Origin: Bacteroidota bacterium
GTDB taxonomy: Bacteria > Bacteroidota > Bacteroidia > Bacteroidales > B39-G9
NCBI GenBank assembly: GCA_015222055.1
Contig: JADFUR010000091.1
Span: forward strand, 1-32,238
Length of the DNA stretch: 32,238 bases
Direction of reading: 5' to 3'
Shown here: in pieces, positions 24,447 to 32,238 of the stretch
How positions within the stretch are numbered: position 1 is the stretch's first letter
Layout of the letters: each line of letters opens with the position of its first letter
Position numbers and translations under genes: made by a program
The notes under the pieces: generated by a model
Seen by the model: the letters and a program-made list of their open reading frames with translations, nothing else
Told to the model about the DNA's origin: nothing
Databases searched by the model: none

Positions 24447-24509
24447 TTCGGATTTGTAATCTGAAAGTCTTAATATTCAACTTGTTAGTTCGGGATTACA
24501 AATTCCGAA
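24447..24509. repeat. Long inverted repeat between convergent genes
   Basis: TTCGGATTTGTAATC (24447-24461) pairs with GATTACAAATTCCGAA (24494-24509) with one bulged A. The flanking CTGCTCT and ACAGCAA extend the match weakly. The loop is 32 bases. It lies between the acylphosphatase and exonuclease genes. No T run follows, so it is better read as a palindromic repeat that could also serve as a 3' boundary. Confidence 0.75.
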
Positions 24510-24522
24510 CAGCAATAGTTAA

Positions 24523-25047
24523 TTATTTATTGTTATTAATTATTTTATCTGTGCCACGGCAATTAAAAAAAAGTTTTGCACAAGCACGAGCATCAGAAAG
24601 TGCTTCGTGATGTTGTAACTTAATATTATCAACGGCACAACATTCGTTAAGTTTGCCTGATGGGTATTTATTATTTGCCCTACATAGTTTCATTGTGCAT
24701 TCCCAACGGTCGGAGAGTTTGAGTTCAGAATAATTAAGGTCATTTAAAGCCATTGTTTTTTGCAATACACTTCTGTCAAAGGATTCGTTATGGGCAACTA
24801 CAATTTTACCTTGCAAACGTTTTTTTATTTCGGGATAGATTTTTTTAAATTCGGGTGCATTTTGTGTGTCTTCTTCGGTAATTCCATGCACTTGAACGTT
24901 GTGCCAATTATATTCGTTGTTTGGTGGTTTTATAAGAGTGTAATATTCATCTGTTATTATACCGTTTTCAACACTTACAATACCAACTGCACAGGCTGAA
25001 TTTCTACTACCGGTTGCTGTCTCAAAGTCTATTGATGCGAATGTCAT
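24523..25047 (-). CDS. DnaQ-like 3'-5' exonuclease (DEDDh)
   Basis: The 174-residue protein is a stand-alone DEDDh exonuclease of the DnaQ (RNase T/Pol III epsilon) superfamily. The five catalytic residues are Asp7 and Glu9 in SIDFETA, Asp91 in AHNESFD, His147 and Asp152 in HHEALSDA. Conserved HGITEED (54-60) and a C-terminal region follow the usual fold, with no BRCT or helicase part. It probably trims DNA or RNA 3' ends; the cellular substrate is unknown. It lies downstream of the WbqC gene on the same strand, with 60 bp between. Confidence 0.92.
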   Translation of the reverse strand: MTFASIDFETATGSRNSACAVGIVSVENGIITDEYYTLIKPPNNEYNWHNVQVHGITEEDTQNAPEFKKIYPEIKKRLQGKIVVAHNESFDRSVLQKTMALNDLNYSELKLSDRWECTMKLCRANNKYPSGKLNECCAVDNIKLQHHEALSDARACAKLFFNCRGTDKIINNNK

Positions 25048-25107
25048 AATGTGTGTAATTTTTGTTTAGATAGTTTAAACTCTTAATGTGTAATAATATC
25101 AATAACT

Positions 25108-25740
25108 TTAAATTGTACTTTTATTTAAGATATCATAGGCATTAGTACCCTCATTAAAAAGTAAATCAATAATGCTAAGGTTAGGAATAAATCCGTGTTT
25201 CTCGGCAAAAACCTGGTAGTATTCAACCATAGTAAATTCATCATCGGGTTTTGAAAGTCTTTTTTTAGGATTTATGATTTCTCTAAAATCCTTAATATCG
25301 CAATTTTTATTATATGAATTTGTGTAAGTAAGGCTTGTGTCAATTTCAAGCAAGTTTAAAACAACTTGTTGAATTTCCCGATTAAAATCAATTAAGAAAT
25401 TGAACTTTTTTTTATAAAATTTAACAAAATCATCAACAAAATATTCATAAAAAGGAGACGAGCCATAGGCAGATTTAATAGCTTTCCAATGATTTTTCTG
25501 CCAATTTTTTTCGTAAGATATTTTAATATCTTTAATTAATATTTTTGGACTTATGTCTTTTTTTATTGGAATACTTAAAGTTTGCAAACCATTAGCACCA
25601 TAAATATTACATCTGTTCCTGAATGATTGCTTTACATAGTTTTCGTGTAACTCAACAATTGAGTTATCATATTTCAATAATTTTGAATAATATTGAATAG
25701 GAGCTAAGTATGCTGTTGAAAGAATTACAGAGTTTTGCAT
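25108..25740 (-). CDS. WbqC family protein
   Basis: The 210-residue protein matches the WbqC family (first seen in O-antigen clusters). Typical features are the start SVILSTAYLAPIQYYSKLL, KQSFRNRCNIYGANGLQTLSIPI, NWQKNHWKAIKSAYGSSPFYEYF, and YYQVFAEKHGFIPNLSIIDLLFNEG near the end. The biochemical activity of the family is not settled; suggestions centre on sugar modification. I start at the ATG at 25740; an upstream TTG would add seven residues within the flank of the terminator at 25766-25797. No polysaccharide cluster is nearby, so it is a stray copy or acts elsewhere. Confidence 0.88.
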   Translation of the reverse strand: MQNSVILSTAYLAPIQYYSKLLKYDNSIVELHENYVKQSFRNRCNIYGANGLQTLSIPIKKDISPKILIKDIKISYEKNWQKNHWKAIKSAYGSSPFYEYFVDDFVKFYKKKFNFLIDFNREIQQVVLNLLEIDTSLTYTNSYNKNCDIKDFREIINPKKRLSKPDDEFTMVEYYQVFAEKHGFIPNLSIIDLLFNEGTNAYDILNKSTI

Positions 25741-25765
25741 GTTAAAAAATATATTTTGCAATAAT

Positions 25766-25797
25766 AAAAAAAAGCTTTGCTAATGCAAAGCTTTTTT
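25766..25797 (-). terminator. Intrinsic terminator of gdhA
   Basis: GCTTTGC and GCAAAGC form the GC core of the stem around a four-base loop (TAAT on the plus strand), flanked by A and T runs that extend it. Read on the minus strand it ends in eight Ts, 19 bp after the gdhA stop. On the plus strand it ends in six Ts and could also act in reverse. Confidence 0.88.
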
Positions 25798-25815
25798 GAA
25801 CTAAGTATTTTTTTA

Positions 25816-27180
<1,365 letters not shown>

Positions 27181-27233
27181 TTAGATTTAAAGTTATTATC
27201 TGTACTAAAATAATATTTTTTTTTTAATTATCA

Positions 27234-27265
27234 ATCAAAAACATGTTTAATAATATGTTTTTGAT
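27234..27265. promoter_or_regulatory. Inverted repeat upstream of gdhA
   Basis: ATCAAAAACAT (27234-27244) and ATGTTTTTGAT (27255-27265) are perfect 11-bp arms around a 10-base loop. It sits 66-97 bp before the gdhA start and has no gene ending beside it, so it is more likely a regulator-binding site or leader hairpin than a terminator. Confidence 0.55.
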
Positions 27266-27475
27266 TTTCTCAGTGTTAACTATCTTACTTACAGCGTGAA
27301 ATTTGAGTTTTTAACGGCTGGAAAAAAAACGGTAATTTTTTGGAAATGTAAAATTTTTATTTTTAAATATCGAAAATAATATTAATTTTATTGAGACTAT
27401 CAAAATAATATTGATGATAATAATTTTAACATTATGCCTAAATTGTTGAATGTTATCTGTTATATATAATAAATC

Positions 27476-27505
27476 TAACAAAGTAAAATATAATTTAACA
27501 AAGTA
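27476..27505 (+). promoter_or_regulatory. Two TAACAAAGTA direct repeats
   Basis: TAACAAAGTA occurs at 27476-27485 and again at 27496-27505, exactly 20 bp apart, about two helical turns. They end 50 bp before the ATG of the PPDK-like gene. Such spacing suits a dimeric regulator, but the AT-rich context makes chance possible. Confidence 0.4.
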
Positions 27506-27555
27506 CATTTTGTATATTTACTGTTTTTTGATTGTGGTTTAAAAAATTCATTTTT

Positions 27556-30500
27556 ATGGAGATCAATAATAATATTGATTATAAAAAATTGTTTGTTGAA
27601 AGAAATGAACGGCTAAAGGAATTAGCATGTATTAATAAAACGAATAAAATTATTTCACAAGGTAAACCAATAGAAGAGACGCTCCAGCAAATATGTTTAA
27701 TTTTACCAAAAGCATGGCAATATCCTGATTTTACTGTAGTGAAAATTGATTATGACGGAAAGAAATTTTTCAGTAAGAATTTTAAGAAAACAAAATGGCT
27801 TCAAAGTCAAAAATTTGAAACCGTAGATAATATTGAGGGAGAAATAAAAGTTTATTACACCAAAGATTTTGAAAAAAGTTATGAAGGCCCGTTTTTAAAA
27901 GAAGAGAGAGACCTGATAAATAATTTGGCAATAATTATTTTAAATTATATTAATTCTCTGCATGCAAAACTGCTTGTTGAAGAAGCAAGAAGGCACGGTA
28001 AGAAAGAAAAGCAGGAAAAAGAAGATATAAAAGCGAATATAAGCAGCAGAAAATTGCTTCAAATGTTTCTTAACAGATATAATGCAAACAGAGATATTTT
28101 TCACGATTTGATGTCGTTTAAAGTAAAGGAAATTCTTTTAGTAGCTACTTTGTACGATGCATATACTTTAGAAAAAGAAGGAAGGTTTACCGAAAGTATT
28201 CTTGGTGAATATTATCAGTTGAATCTAACTTCTGTACCACGAATTACAGGAGTTACAACTTTTGAAGAAGCAAAAAAACAGTTAAAAAGCAAGCATTTCG
28301 ACCTTATAATAATTATGGTAGGTAACGATAAAAATAAACCTGCTGTTGTAAGTAAGAAACTTAAAAATATTTTTCCATACATCCCTATATATCTGTTGTT
28401 GAATAATAATATGGAAATAGATTACTTTAGAGATAAATTAATCTCAATTGACAGAATTTTTGTGTGGAACGGCGATTCAACCGTGTTTTTTGCAATGGTA
28501 AAACTGCTCGAAGACAAAGTAAATATTGAAAATGACACTAAAATTGGATATGTAAAAGTTATTCTTTTAGTTGAAGATTCAGAGAAATATTACTCTCGTT
28601 ATTTGCCTATTCTCTATTCGAGCGTGATGGAGCAAACGCAAAGACTGATTGAAGATGTTAGCACCGACGATTTATATAAAGTGTTAAGACTGAGGGCAAG
28701 ACCTAAAATTTTATTAGCAACTGATTATGAAGATGCTATTGAAATTTTTAATAATTATTCAGACAATATGCTTTGTTTGATATCTGATGTGAAATTTAAA
28801 AAGAATGGTAAATTAGACGAAAAAGCCGGCTTCTCTCTGGTAAATTATGCAAGAAGTATTTACCGTGATTTACCAATAATAATACAATCCTCAGATCCGG
28901 AAAATGCAGTAGCAGCAAGTGAATTGAAATCAATATTTATTAACAAAAATTCCGATTATTTAATTCAGAATATTAAGAGTTTTATTGAACGCTATCTTGG
29001 TTTTGGAAATTTTATTTACAAAGATGCCAATGGAGCTAAAATCGCAGTAGCAAGAAATCTTAAAGAGTTTGAAGATTTAATTGGCAAAATACCTGCCGAA
29101 TCGCTGCTTTATCACGGAAAAAGAAACCATTTCTCATTATGGTTAATGGCTCGTGGTGAGATAAAAATTGCCAAGATGATTAATCCGGTCAGTATTACTG
29201 ATTTTAAGACTATTGATGAATTTAGGCATTTTATGAATTATGTTATTAAAACTTATCGTAACGAAGAGAATATTGGCAAAGTAATAAATTTTGAAAAAAG
29301 AGAAATTCTTGAAGAAACAAATGTTGTTAGTTTGGGCGATGGTGCTCTTGGTGGAAAGGGGAGAGGACTTGCTTTTGTTAACACTTTAATTTATAATTTT
29401 AATTTTTCTGAGCTTATTCCAAAAATAAATATTAGAACTCCGGCAACCTTGATTATTGGTACTCATGAATTCGATTTTTTTATGGAGATTAATCATCTTA
29501 AAGAGAAAGTTTATAAAGAAAATGATTATGATAAGATTAAAAATTTATTTTTAGATGGGGAATTTTCTTACGATTTAACAAAAAAATTAAAGGTGCTTGT
29601 CGAAACCATGAAAGACCCTATTGCTGTGCGTTCGTCAAGCTTGTTTGAAGATTCTACCATGCAACCTTTTTCAGGAATTTATTCAACTTTTATGTTGCCA
29701 AATAATCATACCGACATAAAAGTGCGTTATAAGCAGATTTGCGATGCCATTAAATTGGTTTATGCTTCAATGTTTTCTAGCTCAGCACGTTTATATTTCG
29801 AAGCTGTTAATTATAAGATTGAAGAAGAAAAAATGGCTGTTGTAATACAAGAAGTTGTCGGCAATAAATACGATAGTTGTTATTATCCGCATATAAGCGG
29901 AACAGCTCAGTCGCATAATTTTTATCCTGTTTCGCATATGAAACCCGAAGATGGATTTGCTGTATCTGCCGTCGGGCTTGGCAAATATGTTGTTGAAGGG
30001 GATAAAACATACAGATATTCACCAAAATTTCCGAAACTGGATATTATTTCTCCTAAAGATTTATTAAAAAGTACTCAAGTAGATTTGTATGCTGTTAATA
30101 TGGCTAATCAGGATATTAATTTGCTAAAAGATGGCGAAGAGGCTGGTCTTAAAAAAATTGACCTTATAGAAGCAGAAAAACACGGAACATTAAATCATTG
30201 TGTGTCTGTGTATAATATTGATAACGATACTACTGAGCCGGGTTTAGATACTTACGGTCCGCGAATTGTTAATTTTGCCGATATTCTGAAATACGATTAT
30301 ATCCCATTGGCAGATACAATTGATGTGCTTCTTGATGTGGTGAAAGAAGCTCTAGGATGCGATTGTGAGATTGAATACGCTGTTGATTTAAACAAGACGG
30401 AGAATAATCTGCCATCGTTTTATTTGCTGCAAATAAAGCCTCTTATTGGCAACGAAGGAGATTACGCCATTAATCTTGATAAGATAAAAAAAGAAAAAGT

Positions 30501-31002
30501 TATTCTCTTTGCAGAGAAGAGCATGGGAAACGGAAAACTTGACGATATTCAGGATGTGATTTTTGTCGATAACCATAAGTTTGACAAGATGAAAACACAG
30601 GAAATGGCTGATGAGATTGATCTTTTGAACAAAAAGATGGTTAAAGAAAAGAAGAAATATATTTTGATAGGACCCGGCAGATGGGGAAGTCGCGATAGGT
30701 TTATTGGTATTCCGGTTATTTGGACCAACATCTCGAATGCTAAAGTTATTGTTGAACTTAGCATTAAAGATTTCCCTTTAGATGCTTCGCTCGGCTCTCA
30801 TTTTTTTCATAATGTTACCTCAATGAATGTTGGCTATTTCTCAATATCTCACTCATCGGCAACCGAATTTATTGATTGGTCAGTGCTAAACAAACAAAAA
30901 GTTATAGAGACAACAAAATTTTTTAAACATATACGTTTCGAAAAACCAATTTCTGTTGTTATGGATGGCAAGAAACGAATTTCTATGATTAAGTTTGAAT
31001 AG
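27556..31002 (+). CDS. PPDK/PEP-synthase-like ATP-grasp protein with receiver domains
   Basis: The protein has 1148 residues counted from the ATG at 27556; the frame opens earlier at a TTG, which I reject. The N-terminal 140 residues resemble a sensor domain found in front of histidine kinases (ERNERLKELACINK, LPKAWQYPDFTVVKID, YEGPFLKEERDLI). Next is a degenerate receiver-like fold (about 188-325) lacking the phospho-Asp. A second receiver-like fold (about 331-490) has its full set: Glu340-Asp341, Asp411 in LISDVKF, Ser445 and Lys464. From about 595 it has a PEP/pyruvate-binding ATP-grasp domain (DGALGGKGRGLAFVN, PIAVRSSSLFEDS, QPFSGIYSTF, VIQEVVG). The phospho-histidine swivel and TIM barrel of true PPDK are absent. 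The C-terminal region (about 1010-1148) has IGPGRWGSRDRFIGIPVIW, SLGSHFFHNVTSMN. It may phosphorylate an unknown target under receiver control. It stands alone. Confidence 0.85.
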   Translation: MEINNNIDYKKLFVERNERLKELACINKTNKIISQGKPIEETLQQICLILPKAWQYPDFTVVKIDYDGKKFFSKNFKKTKWLQSQKFETVDNIEGEIKVYYTKDFEKSYEGPFLKEERDLINNLAIIILNYINSLHAKLLVEEARRHGKKEKQEKEDIKANISSRKLLQMFLNRYNANRDIFHDLMSFKVKEILLVATLYDAYTLEKEGRFTESILGEYYQLNLTSVPRITGVTTFEEAKKQLKSKHFDLIIIMVGNDKNKPAVVSKKLKNIFPYIPIYLLLNNNMEIDYFRDKLISIDRIFVWNGDSTVFFAMVKLLEDKVNIENDTKIGYVKVILLVEDSEKYYSRYLPILYSSVMEQTQRLIEDVSTDDLYKVLRLRARPKILLATDYEDAIEIFNNYSDNMLCLISDVKFKKNGKLDEKAGFSLVNYARSIYRDLPIIIQSSDPENAVAASELKSIFINKNSDYLIQNIKSFIERYLGFGNFIYKDANGAKIAVARNLKEFEDLIGKIPAESLLYHGKRNHFSLWLMARGEIKIAKMINPVSITDFKTIDEFRHFMNYVIKTYRNEENIGKVINFEKREILEETNVVSLGDGALGGKGRGLAFVNTLIYNFNFSELIPKINIRTPATLIIGTHEFDFFMEINHLKEKVYKENDYDKIKNLFLDGEFSYDLTKKLKVLVETMKDPIAVRSSSLFEDSTMQPFSGIYSTFMLPNNHTDIKVRYKQICDAIKLVYASMFSSSARLYFEAVNYKIEEEKMAVVIQEVVGNKYDSCYYPHISGTAQSHNFYPVSHMKPEDGFAVSAVGLGKYVVEGDKTYRYSPKFPKLDIISPKDLLKSTQVDLYAVNMANQDINLLKDGEEAGLKKIDLIEAEKHGTLNHCVSVYNIDNDTTEPGLDTYGPRIVNFADILKYDYIPLADTIDVLLDVVKEALGCDCEIEYAVDLNKTENNLPSFYLLQIKPLIGNEGDYAINLDKIKKEKVILFAEKSMGNGKLDDIQDVIFVDNHKFDKMKTQEMADEIDLLNKKMVKEKKKYILIGPGRWGSRDRFIGIPVIWTNISNAKVIVELSIKDFPLDASLGSHFFHNVTSMNVGYFSISHSSATEFIDWSVLNKQKVIETTKFFKHIRFEKPISVVMDGKKRISMIKFE

Positions 31003-31028
31003 CGGTTTTTAACCGTTAACTGCATTAT

Positions 31029-31057
31029 CCGATAAGCGGGTTTTAACCGCTAATCGG
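31029..31057. repeat. REP-like hairpin, copy 1
   Basis: CCGATAAGCGG and CCGCTAATCGG are 11-bp arms with one central mismatch and a seven-base loop (GTTTTAA). The same unit recurs at 31267-31295 and 32136-32163. Confidence 0.85.
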
Positions 31058-31146
31058 AAAGTGGAACTGCTAATCGTAGTTTTAATTACCGTTATTTTTG
31101 TTTTCGACGAACTTACAACTTCACCGAGCGAGGGTTTGTTGTATAA

Positions 31147-31300
31147 ACTCGCTTAGCGGATTGTTATTTTAATACTTATAGATAATAAAACACGTTTAAT
31201 CAATTTTAATAAAGACAGCTAATTTTAAGAATCCGCTTAGCGGTTATTAACCGTTAACAGCGTTATCCGATAAGCGGATTTTAACCGCTAATCGGAAAGT
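31147..31300 (+). repeat. Direct repeat left of RAYT (partner at 31987-32163)
   Basis: The left copy runs from the CGCTTAGCGGATTGTTA word through ACGTTTAATCAATTTTAATAAA and GCTAATTT, to AATCCGCTTAGCGGTTATTA and the hairpin at 31267-31295. The right copy has the same order with small indels and about 25 extra bases before the hairpin. The RAYT gene lies between them. Confidence 0.8.
31267..31295. repeat. REP-like hairpin, copy 2
   Basis: This is the same hairpin as 31029-31057, with an A in place of G as the first loop base. It is followed by further half-sites (CCGTTAATCGG and AACAGCTAATAGG) up to 31333, just past the 3' end of the transposase gene. Confidence 0.85.
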
Positions 31301-31339
31301 GAACCGTTAATCGGAAATGGAACAGCTAATAGGATGCAG

Positions 31340-31930
31340 TTACCATATATATTTCAATTTTTTATCATCAATAATATTATAAGATTGTTGTATAAAATTA
31401 TCTTTATCGTAATTTATTATCTCATAAGCCAAATTTTTATTAACGAATTTACCATTTCTTAAATTGGCATAAGCGTGGAACGATGAAAATTCCCAATCTT
31501 CAAGTCTTTCTACCAAATTAGCAGCATGTGGGTTTTGATGAATATAGTAAAAACAATTTATCGCATAATTTTCATTCCTTTTTGTATCATTCAAACAAAT
31601 AGCTTTTGTATTGTGTGCAAATAATTTCCCCTTTCTATGTTGCTGATTATTTATGGCTTGCGTGTATGAGCTTAACAATGTTCCAATATTTTTTGAAAGA
31701 ACCATATAATTGTTCATATGTGGCTTATTTATAGTGGCAATACTCAAATTGTTTGCTCTTACAAGAAAATGAAAATGGTTTGGCATTAAACACCATGCTA
31801 ATATATCACAAACAGGGAAAATAAGATTATTTATTTTTTCCAAGAAGAATAAATAATTGTCTCTCGAATAGAAAACAGTTTCGTTACTTCTATTGTAAAT
31901 ATGATATAATTTTCCACTTTCAAAATTCAT
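31340..31930 (-). CDS. REP-associated tyrosine transposase (RAYT)
   Basis: The 196-residue protein is a single-domain Y1 HUH enzyme of the TnpA_REP/RAYT group. It starts with GKLYHIYNRSN, has the metal-binding HUH motif in MPNHFHFLV (His52 and His54), and the nucleophile Tyr129 in CFYYIHQNPHAANLV. It ends with the characteristic EDWEFSSFHAYANL. RAYTs cut single-stranded DNA at palindromic REP sequences and are thought to have spread them. The gene is flanked on both sides by copies of a strong palindrome (31029, 31267, 32136) and CGCTTAGCGG words, the expected layout. The frame is intact with both active-site motifs, so it could be functional. It has no terminal inverted repeats of a classical insertion sequence. 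Confidence 0.93.
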   Translation of the reverse strand: MNFESGKLYHIYNRSNETVFYSRDNYLFFLEKINNLIFPVCDILAWCLMPNHFHFLVRANNLSIATINKPHMNNYMVLSKNIGTLLSSYTQAINNQQHRKGKLFAHNTKAICLNDTKRNENYAINCFYYIHQNPHAANLVERLEDWEFSSFHAYANLRNGKFVNKNLAYEIINYDKDNFIQQSYNIIDDKKLKYIW

Positions 31931-31986
31931 AATATTAATTTTATGATTGGTTTTTTTTAGCCCGCTTAGCAGTTATTATGGTGTTT

Positions 31987-32163
31987 AAACCCGCTTAGCG
32001 GATTGTTATATTGAAACACGTAGATAAAAAATCACGTTTAATCAATTTTAATAAAAATAGCTAATTTAAAGAATCCGCTTAGCGGTTATTACCGGTTTTA
32101 TCTGCTTATAGGTTTTTAACCATTAACTGCGTTATCCGATAAGCGGGTTTTAACCGCTAATCG
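31987..32163 (+). repeat. Direct repeat right of RAYT (partner at 31147-31300)
   Basis: It has the same succession of words as the left copy (CGCTTAGCGGATTGTTA, ATCACGTTTAATCAATTTTA, AGCTAATTTAAAGAATCCGC, TTAGCGGTTATTA), with about 25 extra bases (CCGGTTTTATCTGCTTATAG region) before the hairpin. Confidence 0.8.
32136..32163. repeat. REP-like hairpin, copy 3
   Basis: CCGATAAGCGG and CCGCTAATCG form the same hairpin as the two left copies, ending in TAATCGT rather than TAATCGG. Confidence 0.85.
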
Positions 32164-32238
32164 TAATTTTTAACTACGTATTTTAATAGCATATTTTGTT
32201 TGATAAATAAAAAAAATTGTAATCACGACTTATTAATC

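Larger units (their letters stand above)
31003..31339. other. REP-like repeat array left of the RAYT gene
   Basis: The stretch contains no gene but many copies of short palindromes: CCGATAAGCGG...CCGCTAATCGG at 31029-31057 and 31267-31295, CGCTTAGCGG near 31150 and 31232, and AACCGTTAAC words. Its left end abuts the stop codon of the PPDK-like gene, so the first hairpin (from 31001) may also end that transcript. Confidence 0.85.
31931..32238. other. REP-like repeat array right of the RAYT gene
   Basis: There is no gene here. The stretch holds CGCTTAGC words near 31962, 31992 and 32077 and the third hairpin (32136-32163). After 32170 the sequence is plain AT-rich to the window edge, and more copies may lie beyond it. 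Confidence 0.8.

Noticed and set aside
27311-27508. Minus-strand open frame in the gdhA/PPDK-like gap
   Set aside because: The product is low-complexity Ile/Asn/Phe-rich, has no convincing start and overlaps the direct repeats; composition alone explains it.
27532-27555. Upstream TTG start for the PPDK-like protein
   Set aside because: It adds eight residues with no conservation evidence; the ATG at 27556 immediately precedes a normal hydrophilic N-terminus.
29807-30025. Minus-strand open frames within the PPDK-like gene (also 30388-30764)
   Set aside because: They lie opposite well-conserved ATP-grasp and C-terminal sequence and show no family features.
31340-31930. Classical IS200/IS605 insertion sequence
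   Set aside because: The Tyr motif and C-terminus fit the RAYT group, there is no TnpB or typical left/right end hairpin pair, and the flanking repeats are REP-like.
31029-32163. CRISPR array
   Set aside because: The repeats are few, irregularly spaced, palindromic and interspersed with degenerate copies; there are no uniform spacers and no cas genes. A RAYT gene explains them.

Overview
The window looks like a chromosomal segment from an AT-rich member of the Bacteroidota, probably a Bacteroidales-like or environmental lineage. The reasons are the very low GC, the near absence of Shine-Dalgarno sequences, Bacteroidota-type promoter candidates (TTG-N19-TAnnTTTG-like), many short lipoproteins, a two-component-regulator propeller protein fused to a SpoIIE phosphatase, a WbqC protein, DUF1573, and a remnant that resembles a type IX secretion sorting domain. 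No rRNA, tRNA or CRISPR was recognised.

Layout. 1-2400: an accessory-looking block, bounded by two copies of a 28-bp direct repeat, with a broken carboxypeptidase-regulatory-like gene and a CPBP membrane protease. 2400-4362: aroD followed, with overlap, by a fused aroE-aroK gene (three shikimate-pathway activities). 4484-6269: a DUF1573 exported protein and a PLP aminotransferase. 6329-8654: a MurU-type sugar nucleotidyltransferase downstream of an unusual fusion of an AmgK-like sugar kinase domain with the sensory C-terminal domain of RapZ, suggesting peptidoglycan amino-sugar salvage. 8762-12622: a large transmembrane propeller/Y_Y_Y sensor with SpoIIE phosphatase output. 12664-16072: a lipoprotein and a large exported transglutaminase-like/propeller protein.

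16073-17127 is a gene graveyard. A 172-bp segment (terminator hairpin plus the 5' end of the HD-domain gene at 17128) is duplicated 962 bp upstream. The stretch between the copies holds a possible sorting-domain fragment, an ORF6N-domain remnant and a structured GC-rich repeat. 17128-22088 has the HD phosphohydrolase, a coiled-coil lipoprotein, a FAH-family enzyme, and a run of three minus-strand exported proteins (YiiX-like hydrolase and two unknowns). 22307-24427 is a Na+/solute symporter and acylphosphatase pair. 24523-27168 is a DnaQ-like exonuclease, WbqC protein and NADP-type glutamate dehydrogenase with a clear intrinsic terminator. 27556-31002 is a very large protein that joins sensor, receiver-like and PPDK/PEP-synthase ATP-grasp domains. 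The right end (31003-32238) is a REP-associated tyrosine transposase (RAYT) gene flanked by multiple copies of its probable palindromic substrate repeats.

The strongest candidates for a second look are the signalling-type PPDK-like protein with two receiver folds, the sugar kinase-RapZ fusion, the RAYT/REP island, the 172-bp duplication scar, and the tetranucleotide-repeat frameshift in the first gene. All functions are read from the sequence by eye; no database search was run.
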